DNA from: Bradyrhizobium sp. 132
GTDB taxonomy: Bacteria > Pseudomonadota > Alphaproteobacteria > Rhizobiales > Xanthobacteraceae
Reading direction: 5' to 3'
DNA length: 64,000 bases
Assembly (NCBI RefSeq): GCF_023074185.1
Contig: NZ_JADPKY010000006.1
Coordinates: 20,627-84,626 of the forward strand
The position numbers and the translations under genes were made by a program. The notes under the pieces were generated by a model. That model ran no database searches. It had not been told where the DNA came from and worked only from the letters and a program-made list of their open reading frames with translations. Positions 51,910 to 59,411 of this stretch are shown here, piece after piece; position 1 is the first letter of the stretch, and the number at the start of each line of letters is the position of its first letter.

Positions 51910-52823
51910 CGACGGTTGGCCGGAAACAGCCCCTCCGGCCGCACCACCAGCACGATCGCCATCAGCAGATAGATCAGCATGGACGATAGCGCGGGCGCGG
52001 CGGTGGAAGCAGCGGCGCCGCTCAGCACCTGCCGCAATAAATTGGGCAGGAAGGCGCGGCCGAGCGTGTCGATCATGCCGACGAAGATCGCGGCCAGGAA
52101 GGCGCCGCGGATCGAGCCGATGCCGCCGATCACGATGATGACGAAGGCGAGGATCAAAATGTTCTCGCCCATGCCGATCTGCACGGTGAGGATCGGCGCC
52201 TGCATCAATCCGGCAAGGCCGGCCAGCGCGGCACCGAGGCCGAAAACCAGGGTGTAGAGCAGCTTGATGTTGATGCCGAGCGCGCCGATCATCTCGCGAT
52301 TGGAGGCGCCGGCGCGGATCAGCATGCCGATGCGGGTACGCATCACGCCGAGATAGAGCAGGAGCGCGACCAGCAGCGCCACCGCGATGATGGCGAGGCG
52401 ATAGGCGGGATAGTGAATGCCGGGCAGGATAGGCACCGGCACGGTGAGCCAAGCCGGGAGCGGCAGCGCAAGGCCGGCCGGCCCCCAGATCAGCCGCACG
52501 GCTTCGTTGAAGAACAGGATCAGGCCGAAGGTCGCGAGCACGTGGTCGAGATGGTCACGTCCGTAGAGATGCCGCAGCGCGCTCATCTCCAGCACGATGC
52601 CGAGCACGAGCGTCGCGCCGAGCGCCAGCAGCGCGCCGAGCAGGAAGCTGCCGGTCCAGGCTGCGAAGGTCGCGGCGAAATAGGCGCCCATCATGTAGAG
52701 CGAGCCGTGCGCGAGGTTGACGAGATCCATGATCCCGAACACCAGCGTCAGGCCGGCGGCGAGCAGAAACAGCAGCAGGCCGAACTGCAATCCGTTCAAG
52801 AACTGTTCGACGACGAGCAACAT
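51906..52823 (-). CDS. Branched-chain-type ABC transporter permease (LivH type)
   Basis: A 305-residue permease with about eight helices. LivH markers are LNGLQFGLLLFLLAAGLTLVFGIMDLVNLAHGSLYMMGAY (with the N-x-A-H-G-x-x-x-M-x-G-A-Y motif) and the coupling loop RTRIGMLIRAGASNREMIGALGINIKLLYTLVFGLGAALAGLAGLM. The ATG at 52823 is chosen over a TTG one codon upstream. It is the first gene of the operon; no substrate-binding protein gene is found within it or upstream. TGCA-type operators lie about 145-170 nt upstream. Confidence 0.93.
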   Translation of the reverse strand: MLLVVEQFLNGLQFGLLLFLLAAGLTLVFGIMDLVNLAHGSLYMMGAYFAATFAAWTGSFLLGALLALGATLVLGIVLEMSALRHLYGRDHLDHVLATFGLILFFNEAVRLIWGPAGLALPLPAWLTVPVPILPGIHYPAYRLAIIAVALLVALLLYLGVMRTRIGMLIRAGASNREMIGALGINIKLLYTLVFGLGAALAGLAGLMQAPILTVQIGMGENILILAFVIIVIGGIGSIRGAFLAAIFVGMIDTLGRAFLPNLLRQVLSGAAASTAAPALSSMLIYLLMAIVLVVRPEGLFPANRR

Positions 52824-53133
52824 CAAAACTCTTTCAGGCGCACGCAGGTTCGCGCCGATGTTCGAACACGGTCGCCATCAGTGAAAGAGCTCCCCCTGCC
52901 TGTACAAGGCGGAAAAATGGGTAATGGCAGTATCGTTCCGAGGCAAGAGCGATTTGACACCAAACATGCACTTTGTTGCATGCCGATGCATGCGAGCGAG
53001 CGCCGCCATGCAAAGCGCTGTGCAAGAAGGCTGCCGCGCGGGATGGGTCAACCTGCCGCACCCAAACGATCACCCTCCCCCCGTTGCCGGAGGAAGGGTG
53101 TGAAATTCGTCGCAACGTCAGGAAGGATGGCGC
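52824..53133. other. Intergenic region with livH promoter and TGCA operators
   Basis: About 310 nt without a gene, between livH (leftward) and a leftward 72-residue gene that ends at 53134. It holds the triple TGCA motif at 52967-52990. A further TGCA pair at 53009-53024 has 8-nt spacing and is probably unrelated. Confidence 0.6.
52967..52990 (-). promoter_or_regulatory. Putative BoxR operator D (tandem) upstream of the livHMGF operon
   Basis: TGCA-CTTTGT-TGCA-TGCCGA-TGCA: three TGCA blocks at N6 spacing, giving two overlapping TGCA-N6-TGCA sites. The first is identical to operator B (41025) except that the last block is the full TGCA. It suggests that the transporter is induced together with the box genes. 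Confidence 0.66.
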
Positions 53134-53352
53134 CTAGTGCGACGTCATCTGCCGGGAAAGGTTATCCGGTTCAGCGAGCACGCTGTTGGCCGTCGAGGCC
53201 TCCAGCGCCGCCATCCGGAACAGATAGGCGAGCGTCCCCAATCCGGTGTCTTCCGCCATCTGCGCAAGCTCGAGCGCCATGTCGGACATGTAGCCGAGAT
53301 TCTCGTCCTTGGTCTGCGCCATGATCTGGCTGTTCCGCATCATGTTCGACAT
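53134..53352 (-). CDS. Small conserved-looking protein downstream of bjaI
   Basis: A 72-residue protein (MSNMMRNSQIMAQTKDENLGYMSDMALELAQMAEDTGLGTLAYLF, then RMAALEASTANSVLAEPDNLSRQ). It is soluble, predicted helical and acidic in the middle. The start ATG at 53352 lies 1 nt after the bjaI stop, so it is co-transcribed with the autoinducer synthase and may be under BjaR control. I do not recognise a family; a role connected with quorum sensing is inferred only from position. Confidence 0.7.
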   Translation of the reverse strand: MSNMMRNSQIMAQTKDENLGYMSDMALELAQMAEDTGLGTLAYLFRMAALEASTANSVLAEPDNLSRQMTSH

Positions 53353-53353
53353 T

Positions 53354-54010
53354 TCAAGCGCTCTTTCGTTGCGCGGCGAGGCCGCAGAGGTTGGCACGGG
53401 CGACGGCGTCCAAACGCGGGCCGTCCTGTTGCACGATCGAAGGCATGCCGATGCGATCATGCAGGGCATCGAGCGTCTCCCGACGAATGTCGATCGTCGC
53501 CGCCATGGTCCATGCGTTCTCCACCAGAGTCGGCAGACCGAGCGGGGTCACGACGAAGCCGGCCTCATGAAAGCGCGGCAACCACCAGGTTTCCATGATC
53601 GCGCTGACTTGCGCGATCCCCTGACCGAGGCAGAACTCCTGCACCGCCGTCATCAGTTGCAGGTTGAGCGCGCCGTCGCGGCGATCGCGCACGACAAAGT
53701 AGCGCGACCATTCCCAGACCAGCGGATCCGCCGGACAGCCGCGCACCGCCGCCAGATGCGGGAAGACTTCGCTCATCATTGAAGACTTGGTAGTCGGGTA
53801 GAGCCGGTGACCGCCGATGACGCGCCGCCCCTCCAGCGCGAGCAGATAGACGGTATCCTCGTCGTCATAGGAATCGATCTCGCGGCAATCAGGTTTGCGA
53901 AGTGCCTCCCAGTGGCGCTCTTCGACGAAGATGTCGTGCCGCAGCCGGAAATGCCGCTCGAGCACGTCTTCGTAAAGGTGACGATTTACCGCAGAAATGG
54001 CGTGAATCAT
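53354..54010 (-). CDS. bjaI: Acyl-homoserine-lactone synthase, BjaI type (isovaleryl-HSL)
   Basis: A 218-residue LuxI-family synthase. With the ATG at 54010 (MIHAISAVN) the invariant residues fall at canonical positions: Arg24, Phe28, Trp34, Asp46, Arg69, then Glu100 and Arg103 in WEWSRYFV. The sequence closely follows BjaI of Bradyrhizobium, known to use isovaleryl-CoA, not acyl-ACP, to make isovaleryl-homoserine lactone. A start four codons upstream (54022) has an AAGGA site but shifts this numbering. A lux-type palindrome lies 58 nt upstream, and bjaR lies just before it on the same strand. Confidence 0.92.
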   Translation of the reverse strand: MIHAISAVNRHLYEDVLERHFRLRHDIFVEERHWEALRKPDCREIDSYDDEDTVYLLALEGRRVIGGHRLYPTTKSSMMSEVFPHLAAVRGCPADPLVWEWSRYFVVRDRRDGALNLQLMTAVQEFCLGQGIAQVSAIMETWWLPRFHEAGFVVTPLGLPTLVENAWTMAATIDIRRETLDALHDRIGMPSIVQQDGPRLDAVARANLCGLAAQRKSA

Positions 54011-54067
54011 GAAAGCCCCCATTCGTCCTTAATGGGGAGCAGCGTCTGCGAAAAGAGGCAGGCTCGA

Positions 54068-54087
54068 TATTGGGAAATTTCCCAGTA
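54068..54087 (-). promoter_or_regulatory. lux-type box upstream of bjaI
   Basis: A 20-nt near-perfect inverted repeat centred on the 14-bp palindrome TGGGAAATTTCCCA, flanked by TA/TA. It lies between the bjaR stop and bjaI start and has the length expected for a LuxR-family operator, so BjaR is the probable binder. Confidence 0.72.
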
Positions 54088-54093
54088 CGTCGG

Positions 54094-54822
54094 TTAGGGA
54101 TTGATGATCTTGTTGCGAATCGCCAGTGCAACCGCATGCGTGCGGTTGACGGCACCGAGCTTGCGCGCGGCGGTTGCAAGATGCTCTTCGGCGGTACGCT
54201 GCGTGATGTGCAGGATCTCGCCGATTTCCCAGGCCGACTTGCCCTGCGAGGCCCAGGAGATCACTTCGCGCTCGCGCGGGGTGAGGCGTGTCGACGAATA
54301 CGGCGCCGGATCGAGCAGACGGCGAATGTGGTCGAAGCCGTACATCGCCATCAGGTGCAATGCCGGCTTGCTGCGGGCGTTGAGATCGAGATGGATGCCC
54401 CCGAGCGACACGGCGGCCTCATAGCCGGTGAGCCCGTGGATCGGCACGATGAAGCCGCGCGACATGCGGAAATCGCCGGCGCGGTTCATTACCTCCGCCG
54501 CGCCCGGATCGAGTTCGGCATCATAGGGCGCTTCCGACCATTCGAACGGGTTGACCGATTGTCGGCACATCCGCACCACCGGGTCGACGCGGTCGTAGTT
54601 GTTCTGTGTGTAGAGACTGAACCATTCCGCGGGCCAGCGCTTGGCGAGCACCATCTGTGCGAACCGCTGGTCGGGATTCGGCAACCCTGTCACGATGATG
54701 GTTTCGAAGCCGAAGCGCCCGAACGCCCCTTCGAGCGCGTTCATAGCGTCCGGAACCTTACGATAGGCCGCCAGGCCTTCAATGAAGTCGAGCGCCTCCC
54801 GGCCATAATCCACGGCGGACAT
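54094..54822 (-). CDS. bjaR: LuxR-family quorum-sensing regulator BjaR
   Basis: A 242-residue LuxR-type receptor. The N-terminal autoinducer domain has the conserved aromatic/acidic pocket residues (RWPAEWFSLYTQNNYDRVDPVVRMCRQSVNPFEWSE, with W, Y, D, P and W), then SRGFIVPIHGLTGYEAAVSLGG. The C-terminal LuxR helix-turn-helix is LTPREREVISWASQGKSAWEIGEILHITQRTAEEHLATAARKLGAVNRTHAVALAIR. BjaR responds to isovaleryl-HSL made by BjaI. The ATG at 54822 follows an AGGAAA site and gives the usual length; an extension to 54954 is not supported. It is directly upstream of bjaI on the same strand. Confidence 0.92.
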   Translation of the reverse strand: MSAVDYGREALDFIEGLAAYRKVPDAMNALEGAFGRFGFETIIVTGLPNPDQRFAQMVLAKRWPAEWFSLYTQNNYDRVDPVVRMCRQSVNPFEWSEAPYDAELDPGAAEVMNRAGDFRMSRGFIVPIHGLTGYEAAVSLGGIHLDLNARSKPALHLMAMYGFDHIRRLLDPAPYSSTRLTPREREVISWASQGKSAWEIGEILHITQRTAEEHLATAARKLGAVNRTHAVALAIRNKIINP

Positions 54823-54989
54823 CGGTGCGTTTCCTGACCCTTGGGCTCCGGTATAGCACGTCTTCGCGGGCTGCCTCAATTCACCGTTTCCGTAGTTGTC
54901 CGGTATCCCATTGACCTCGAAGCTTTGATCTACTTGTGGAAGATGAGACGTCAAGTTACACCTATGACGTCTGAAGCGGGAAAACCACG

Positions 54990-55166
54990 ATGGAAGACGA
55001 GGACATCGCCCTCAACAGCGTTCTCGGCCTGGAACTCAACCGCGTGTTTTTCGCCGTCCGTGAAACGGCGAACAAGCAGAAGATCATCGAGTTCGCGCGC
55101 GAGGTGCTGCAAAGCGAGCGCCCGGAACGACCCGGCAGCGTGTCGCCCGAAGGACCGTCGAGCTAA
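54990..55166 (+). CDS. Small hypothetical protein, 58 aa
   Basis: An open frame of 58 codons (MEDEDIALNSVLGLELNRVF, then FAVRETANKQKIIEFAREVLQ) with a strongly helical, charged composition and third-position GC typical of coding DNA here. It diverges from bjaR and precedes the LysR gene. Neither a family nor a strong ribosome site is recognised, so it may not be expressed. Other frames over this stretch give Arg/Ser-rich products and look less credible. Confidence 0.5.
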   Translation: MEDEDIALNSVLGLELNRVFFAVRETANKQKIIEFAREVLQSERPERPGSVSPEGPSS

Positions 55167-55288
55167 ACGCGGTCACGGCAGCGCGGGGCGCGCGCCGCCA
55201 ATTCACGTTGTCGAACATTTGCCGCTGGATGACCTCGCGGCTCTCGTGAGATGATCGCGACCACGATTATCTTTCGGATGCCCAGGAC

Positions 55289-56227
55289 ATGATGACGCTG
55301 CGCCAGGTTGAAGTGATCCGTGCCGTGATGGTGACGGGCACCATCGGCGGCGCGGCGAAGCTGCTCAACGTTTCGGCCCCGGGGATCAGCCGCCTCGTCA
55401 AATACACCGAACGCTCGCTCGGCATCCGCTTCTTCCAGCGCCAGAACGGCCGCTATTTCCCGACGCCGGAAGCCGAGAACATCTTCGAGCAGATCAACGG
55501 CGTCTACAAGAAGGTGGACGACCTCTCCGAGCTCATCTCCAAGATCGGCCGCGGTGGATTGTCGGAGCTGCGCATCGGCTCGGTACCGAGCATCTCGCAG
55601 GTGATGGTGCCGCGCGCGATCGAGCGCGTCCGCCGCCGCTATCCCGACCTCGGCATCGACATCAACATCCTCAAGCTCGAGGAAGCCATCGACTATCTCC
55701 TGCTCGGCCGCGGCGAGTGCGTCGCGATGAGCTATCGGCTCGACCATTCCGGGCTTGACTTCATGCCGCTCGCCTCCGGCGAGCTCTATTGCATCGTGCC
55801 ATCAGGCCATGAGCTCGCCGGCCGCAAGCAGGTTTCCGCGGCCGAGATCACCCGCTATCCGCTGATCGGCATCGATCCCAACGACCCTTACGGCCGGATC
55901 ATGGCCGAGATCTTTGCGCGCAACCGGCTCGACTACAACATCACCATCCGCGCGCGCTTCGGTACCACGGTCTGCGCGCTGGTGAAGGCGGGGCTCGGCA
56001 TCGCCATCATCGACCAGTTCACGGTCGCCCACGGCGGCTATCCCGGCGTCGAGCTCCTGAAGATCACCGAGCCGACGCGGTTCGACACCTACATCGCGGT
56101 GAAGCGCGGCGCGCCGCTGTCGCTTCACGTCGAGTATTTCATCGAGTCCCTGCGCGCCGAGATGCGCGCGGTGGAGCCGTCCCGCATCAACGGCAAGGCC
56201 ATCCCTTCGCGCGGGCGCAAGAAATAA
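55289..56227 (+). CDS. LysR-family transcriptional regulator of the shikimate/quinate operon
   Basis: A 312-residue LysR regulator with the N-terminal winged helix LRQVEVIRAVMVTGTIGGAAKLLNVSAPGISRLVKYTERSLGIRFFQRQNGRYFPTPEA and a two-lobed effector domain (LRIGSVPSISQVMVPRAIERVRRRYPDLGIDI, then RFGTTVCALVKAGLGIAIID). It lies directly upstream of the shikimate/quinate catabolic operon on the same strand, with a palindrome after its stop, so it probably controls that operon in response to a pathway acid. Tandem ATGs at 55289 and 55292 make the start ambiguous by one codon. Confidence 0.9.
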   Translation: MMTLRQVEVIRAVMVTGTIGGAAKLLNVSAPGISRLVKYTERSLGIRFFQRQNGRYFPTPEAENIFEQINGVYKKVDDLSELISKIGRGGLSELRIGSVPSISQVMVPRAIERVRRRYPDLGIDINILKLEEAIDYLLLGRGECVAMSYRLDHSGLDFMPLASGELYCIVPSGHELAGRKQVSAAEITRYPLIGIDPNDPYGRIMAEIFARNRLDYNITIRARFGTTVCALVKAGLGIAIIDQFTVAHGGYPGVELLKITEPTRFDTYIAVKRGAPLSLHVEYFIESLRAEMRAVEPSRINGKAIPSRGRKK

Positions 56228-56237
56228 CATTATGTTA
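56225..56237 (+). promoter_or_regulatory. Palindrome between LysR gene and shikimate dehydrogenase
   Basis: TAACAT-T-ATGTTA, a perfect 6-1-6 inverted repeat with the T-N11-A form of LysR sites. It overlaps the end of the regulator gene by one codon, 135 nt before the next start. A related GTGTTAGGCAGGG half-site follows at about 56262. Confidence 0.55.
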
Positions 56238-56371
56238 GGTTTGCCAGATAAATGGGTAATTGTGTTAGGCAGGGGAAAGACTATCGTCGCACATGGAAGC
56301 CCCCTTGGAATTGCGCGGATTTCCCCGCTAATGGCCGGGACCGAACACTCCCAACGAGACGATAGCGAACC

Positions 56372-57250
56372 ATGTCCGAGCGCGGATACGCCGCCAGCAA
56401 AAAGCTCCTCACCGGCCTGATCGGCGCGCCGATCGCGCATTCCGCATCCCCCGCCATGCATGAGAGCGCCGCCGAGGCTCTGGGCTTGCGCGGCCACTAC
56501 CAGCTCATCGAGGTCGCCGGCGCCGATGCGGCCGGGCTTCGCTTGATGCTCGAGGGCGTGCGGCGGCTCGGCTTTGGCGGCGTCAACGTCACCTACCCCT
56601 ACAAGGAAGCGGTGGTCCCGCTGCTCGACGAACTGGCGCCGGGCGCTGCCGCGATGGGCGCGGTCAACACCGTCGTCGCCCGGGACGGCCGGCTGACCGG
56701 CCACAACACCGACACCACCGGCTTCGCGCGCGCGGTGGCGCCACTGCTGGCGCCGTCGGGCAACGCCGTCGCCGTGATCGGCGCCGGCGGCGTCGGCAAG
56801 GCGATCGCGTTTGCGCTGGCGAGCCTGGACGTGACCGACATCCGCATCTTCGACAGCGAGCCGGCGCGCGCCGAGACGCTCGTCTCCCTGCTCGCCGCAC
56901 AGGGCGTCGCAAGGCTGGCGTCGAGCATCGAGGACGCGCTGCAAGGCGCGACCGGCCTCGTCAACGGCACGCCGGTCGGGATGCTGCCGAACCGCGGCAT
57001 GCCGGTCCCGGCCACGCTGCTGCATGAAAAATTGTGGGTTGCGGATGCCGTCTACTCGCCGCTGATCACGCCGCTGCTCGCGGCCGCACAAGCCACGAGC
57101 GCGCGGATCATGACCGGGCGGGAGCTCGCGATCTACCAGGCCGCCGACGCTTTCGAACTGTTCACGGGCCTTGCCCCATCGACCGAGGTCATGGGAGAGG
57201 CATTTGACGAGGTGATGGCGGCACGAAGCTCGGCCTATCACGCAGCGTAA
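56372..57250 (+). CDS. Shikimate/quinate dehydrogenase (AroE/YdiB family, catabolic)
   Basis: A 292-residue NAD(P)-dependent dehydrogenase. Family motifs are LIGAPIAHSASPAMHESAAEALGL (substrate serines), VNVTYPYKEAV with the catalytic Lys, GAVNTVV and GHNTDTTGF with the catalytic Asp, and the nucleotide loop VIGAGGVGKAIAFAL. It is followed by a transporter and a 3-dehydroshikimate dehydratase, so it most likely oxidises shikimate or quinate for degradation and is not the biosynthetic AroE. The NAD/NADP choice motif reads IFDSEPARAE (an Asp after the second strand), which favours NAD. Confidence 0.92.
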   Translation: MSERGYAASKKLLTGLIGAPIAHSASPAMHESAAEALGLRGHYQLIEVAGADAAGLRLMLEGVRRLGFGGVNVTYPYKEAVVPLLDELAPGAAAMGAVNTVVARDGRLTGHNTDTTGFARAVAPLLAPSGNAVAVIGAGGVGKAIAFALASLDVTDIRIFDSEPARAETLVSLLAAQGVARLASSIEDALQGATGLVNGTPVGMLPNRGMPVPATLLHEKLWVADAVYSPLITPLLAAAQATSARIMTGRELAIYQAADAFELFTGLAPSTEVMGEAFDEVMAARSSAYHAA

Positions 57251-57308
57251 CCAAAGCGGCCGGACACAAGGCCGCGAACAACATCAACGAAAAATGGGAG
57301 GATAGACC

Positions 57309-58439
57309 ATGAAATCGGCCATTCTGGCGGGCGCCCTGCTTGCCTTCGCGACTGCAACCAGTGTTCACGCCCAGGCGATCAAGCTCGCCGACGTCGCCGA
57401 GCTTTCCGGCGGCGGCGCAACCGTCGGCACCAACTGGAAGAACGGCATCGACCTCGCGATCGAAGAGATCAACGCCAAGGGCGGTGTGCTCGGCCGCAAG
57501 TTAGAGGTCACCCATGCGGACTCGCAATCCAACCCCGGCGTTGCGCGCGCGCAGGTGCAGAAGGCGCTCGACGCCGAGCCCTATGTGCTGCTCGGGCCCG
57601 GCTATTCCGGCTCCGTGAAGGTCACCGCGCCGCTCGCAGCCGAAGCCGGCATCGCGCAGATCATGGGCGGCGAAGCCGCCGAGTTGACGCAGGCCGGAAA
57701 CAAATTCCTGTTCCGCACCTCGTTCGGCCAGCAATCCTCGATGCCGAAGGTCGCCAATTACATTCACGACGACATGAAGGCGAAGTCGGTCGCGGTGGTC
57801 TGGGTCAACAATGATTTCGGCCGCGGCGGTCGCGACGTCGTGGTCAAGGAGCTCGACCGGCTCGGCTCCAAGGTGGTCGCCGATCTCTCCACCGAAGCGG
57901 GCCAGGCGGATTTCGCCGCCGACGTCGGCAAGATCAAGGCGGCCAATCCCGACGCCGTGTTCGTCTACCTGAACGAGGAAGAGAGCGCGCGCATCCTGAA
58001 GGAACTGAAGCGTCAGGGCGTCACCGCGCCGCTGATGGGCGAGACCACGCTGATCGGCCAGAAGGTGATCGAGCTCGCGGGCGATGCGGCCAATGGCGCG
58101 CGCGGCCATGTCGGCCTGACCACCGACGCCCCGGTCGACCTGATCAAGACGTTTCGCGACAAATTCGCGAAGAAGTACAATTACGTGCCCGACCATAACG
58201 GCCTGAAGGGCTATCTTGCGGTCTACATGGTGAAAGCCACGACCGAAAAAATGGGCAAAGTCGATTCCAAAGCCTTCGCCGACACGCTGCATGGCCTGAC
58301 CATCAAGGCCGCGGACGAGCCGGGCATCCTGATGGACGTCACCTTCAGCGACACCGGCGACATCGATCGCCAGAGCTTTCTGGTCGAGGTGGTCGAAGGC
58401 AAGCAGGTCGTGAAGCAGGTGCTGCCGAAGGTGAAGTGA
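57309..58439 (+). CDS. Branched-chain-type ABC transporter substrate-binding protein
   Basis: A 376-residue periplasmic binding protein of the Leu/Ile/Val-binding (type I) family. The signal peptide AILAGALLAFATATSVHA ends at about residue 21. The mature protein begins IKLADVAELSGGGATVGTNWKNGIDLAIEEINAKGGVLGRKLEV and has the YNYVPDHNGLKGYLAVYMV hinge region near the C-terminus. The serine/threonine amino-acid ligand loop is modified (LGPGYSGSVKVTAPLAA), consistent with an acid lacking an amino group. It is encoded between the shikimate/quinate dehydrogenase and LivHMGF, so shikimate, quinate or protocatechuate is the probable ligand. Confidence 0.92.
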   Translation: MKSAILAGALLAFATATSVHAQAIKLADVAELSGGGATVGTNWKNGIDLAIEEINAKGGVLGRKLEVTHADSQSNPGVARAQVQKALDAEPYVLLGPGYSGSVKVTAPLAAEAGIAQIMGGEAAELTQAGNKFLFRTSFGQQSSMPKVANYIHDDMKAKSVAVVWVNNDFGRGGRDVVVKELDRLGSKVVADLSTEAGQADFAADVGKIKAANPDAVFVYLNEEESARILKELKRQGVTAPLMGETTLIGQKVIELAGDAANGARGHVGLTTDAPVDLIKTFRDKFAKKYNYVPDHNGLKGYLAVYMVKATTEKMGKVDSKAFADTLHGLTIKAADEPGILMDVTFSDTGDIDRQSFLVEVVEGKQVVKQVLPKVK

Positions 58440-58535
58440 GGGCTTCTTTCTTCTCCCTCGCCCCGCTCTTGCCGGGAGAGGGAGTGATAGACCTGAACGC
58501 GCTTTCACTCGGGCTCTAACGATCAAAGAGAACCC

Positions 58536-59411
58536 ATGTCAAATCTGTTCGATCTTCTGGTCGCGGGACTTGCCACCGGCGCGATCTATGCGCTGGTCGC
58601 GGTCGGCTTCACGCTGCTGTGGCAGACCTCGCAGACCATCAATTTCGCGCAAGGCGAGTTCGTGATGCTGCCGGCATTTTTGATGTTGGCAGCAATGCAT
58701 GCCGGCGCGCCGTTCTGGCTCGCGATCATCCTCGGCATCCTGCTCTCGATGCTGCTGCTGGGCCTCGCCTTCAAGATGCTGCTGGTCGATCCGATGATGC
58801 GCCATGGCGTGCTGCCGCTTGCGATCGCGACGATGGCGCTCGCGATCGGCATCAAAGAGGCCGTGAAGCAGTTCTTCAGCGCCGAGGCCTCACCCTTCCC
58901 CTCGATCGTACCGACCGGCGACGTCTCCATCCTCGGCCACGCCGTCTCGCTGCAAAGCATCGGCGTCCTCGTCCTCGCCATCCTTGCTGTCTCCGGTCTG
59001 ACCGCGCTCCTGAACCGAACTTCGCTCGGCCACCAGATGCAGGCGGCGGCGCAGAACCCGACGGTGGCGCGCATCATCGGCGTCCCGGTCGAGCGCATGA
59101 TCCTCCTGACCTTCCTGATCAATGCGTTCCTGGTCGCGCTCGCCTCGCTGTTGATTACGCCGATCTATCTCGCAAAATTTACATCGGGCGAGGTGCTGGG
59201 CCAGGCCGCCTTCATCGCCGCGATCGTCGGCGGGTTCAACCAGGTGCGCGGCGCGATCGCGGGCGGCCTCCTGATCGGCGTGCTCGACAATCTCGCCGCC
59301 GCCTACGTCTCGACGCAATACCGCGCCGCTGTGCCGATGATCATCCTGATCGCCGTCATCCTGTTCCGGCCGCAGGGCTTGCTCGGCCGCGCCGAGGAGC
59401 GCACCGTATGA
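58536..59411 (+). CDS. Branched-chain-type ABC transporter permease (LivH type), shikimate/quinate operon
   Basis: A 291-residue permease with eight helices: LFDLLVAGLATGAIYALVAVGFTLLWQTSQTINFAQGEFVMLPAFLML (the N-F-A-Q-G-E motif replaces N-x-A-H-G), and the coupling loop LGHQMQAAAQNPTVARIIGVPVERMILLTFLINAFLVALASLLI. It follows the binding-protein gene after 96 nt that hold a small GC-rich inverted repeat (about 58454-58485). It forms the channel with the next gene, which it overlaps by 4 nt. Confidence 0.92.
   Translation: MSNLFDLLVAGLATGAIYALVAVGFTLLWQTSQTINFAQGEFVMLPAFLMLAAMHAGAPFWLAIILGILLSMLLLGLAFKMLLVDPMMRHGVLPLAIATMALAIGIKEAVKQFFSAEASPFPSIVPTGDVSILGHAVSLQSIGVLVLAILAVSGLTALLNRTSLGHQMQAAAQNPTVARIIGVPVERMILLTFLINAFLVALASLLITPIYLAKFTSGEVLGQAAFIAAIVGGFNQVRGAIAGGLLIGVLDNLAAAYVSTQYRAAVPMIILIAVILFRPQGLLGRAEERTV

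Noticed and set aside
53009..53024. Further TGCA pair near the livH operator
   Set aside because: Spacing is 8 nt, not 6, and there is no resemblance in the spacer to the other sites.
54964..55254. Alternative frame overlapping the 58-codon frame
   Set aside because: Its product is Ser/Arg-rich without structure; the frame from ATG 54990 has a more protein-like composition.
55802..57241. 479-codon minus-strand frame across the LysR and shikimate dehydrogenase genes
   Set aside because: Spans two real genes and their intergenic region on the opposite strand; no domain recognisable.
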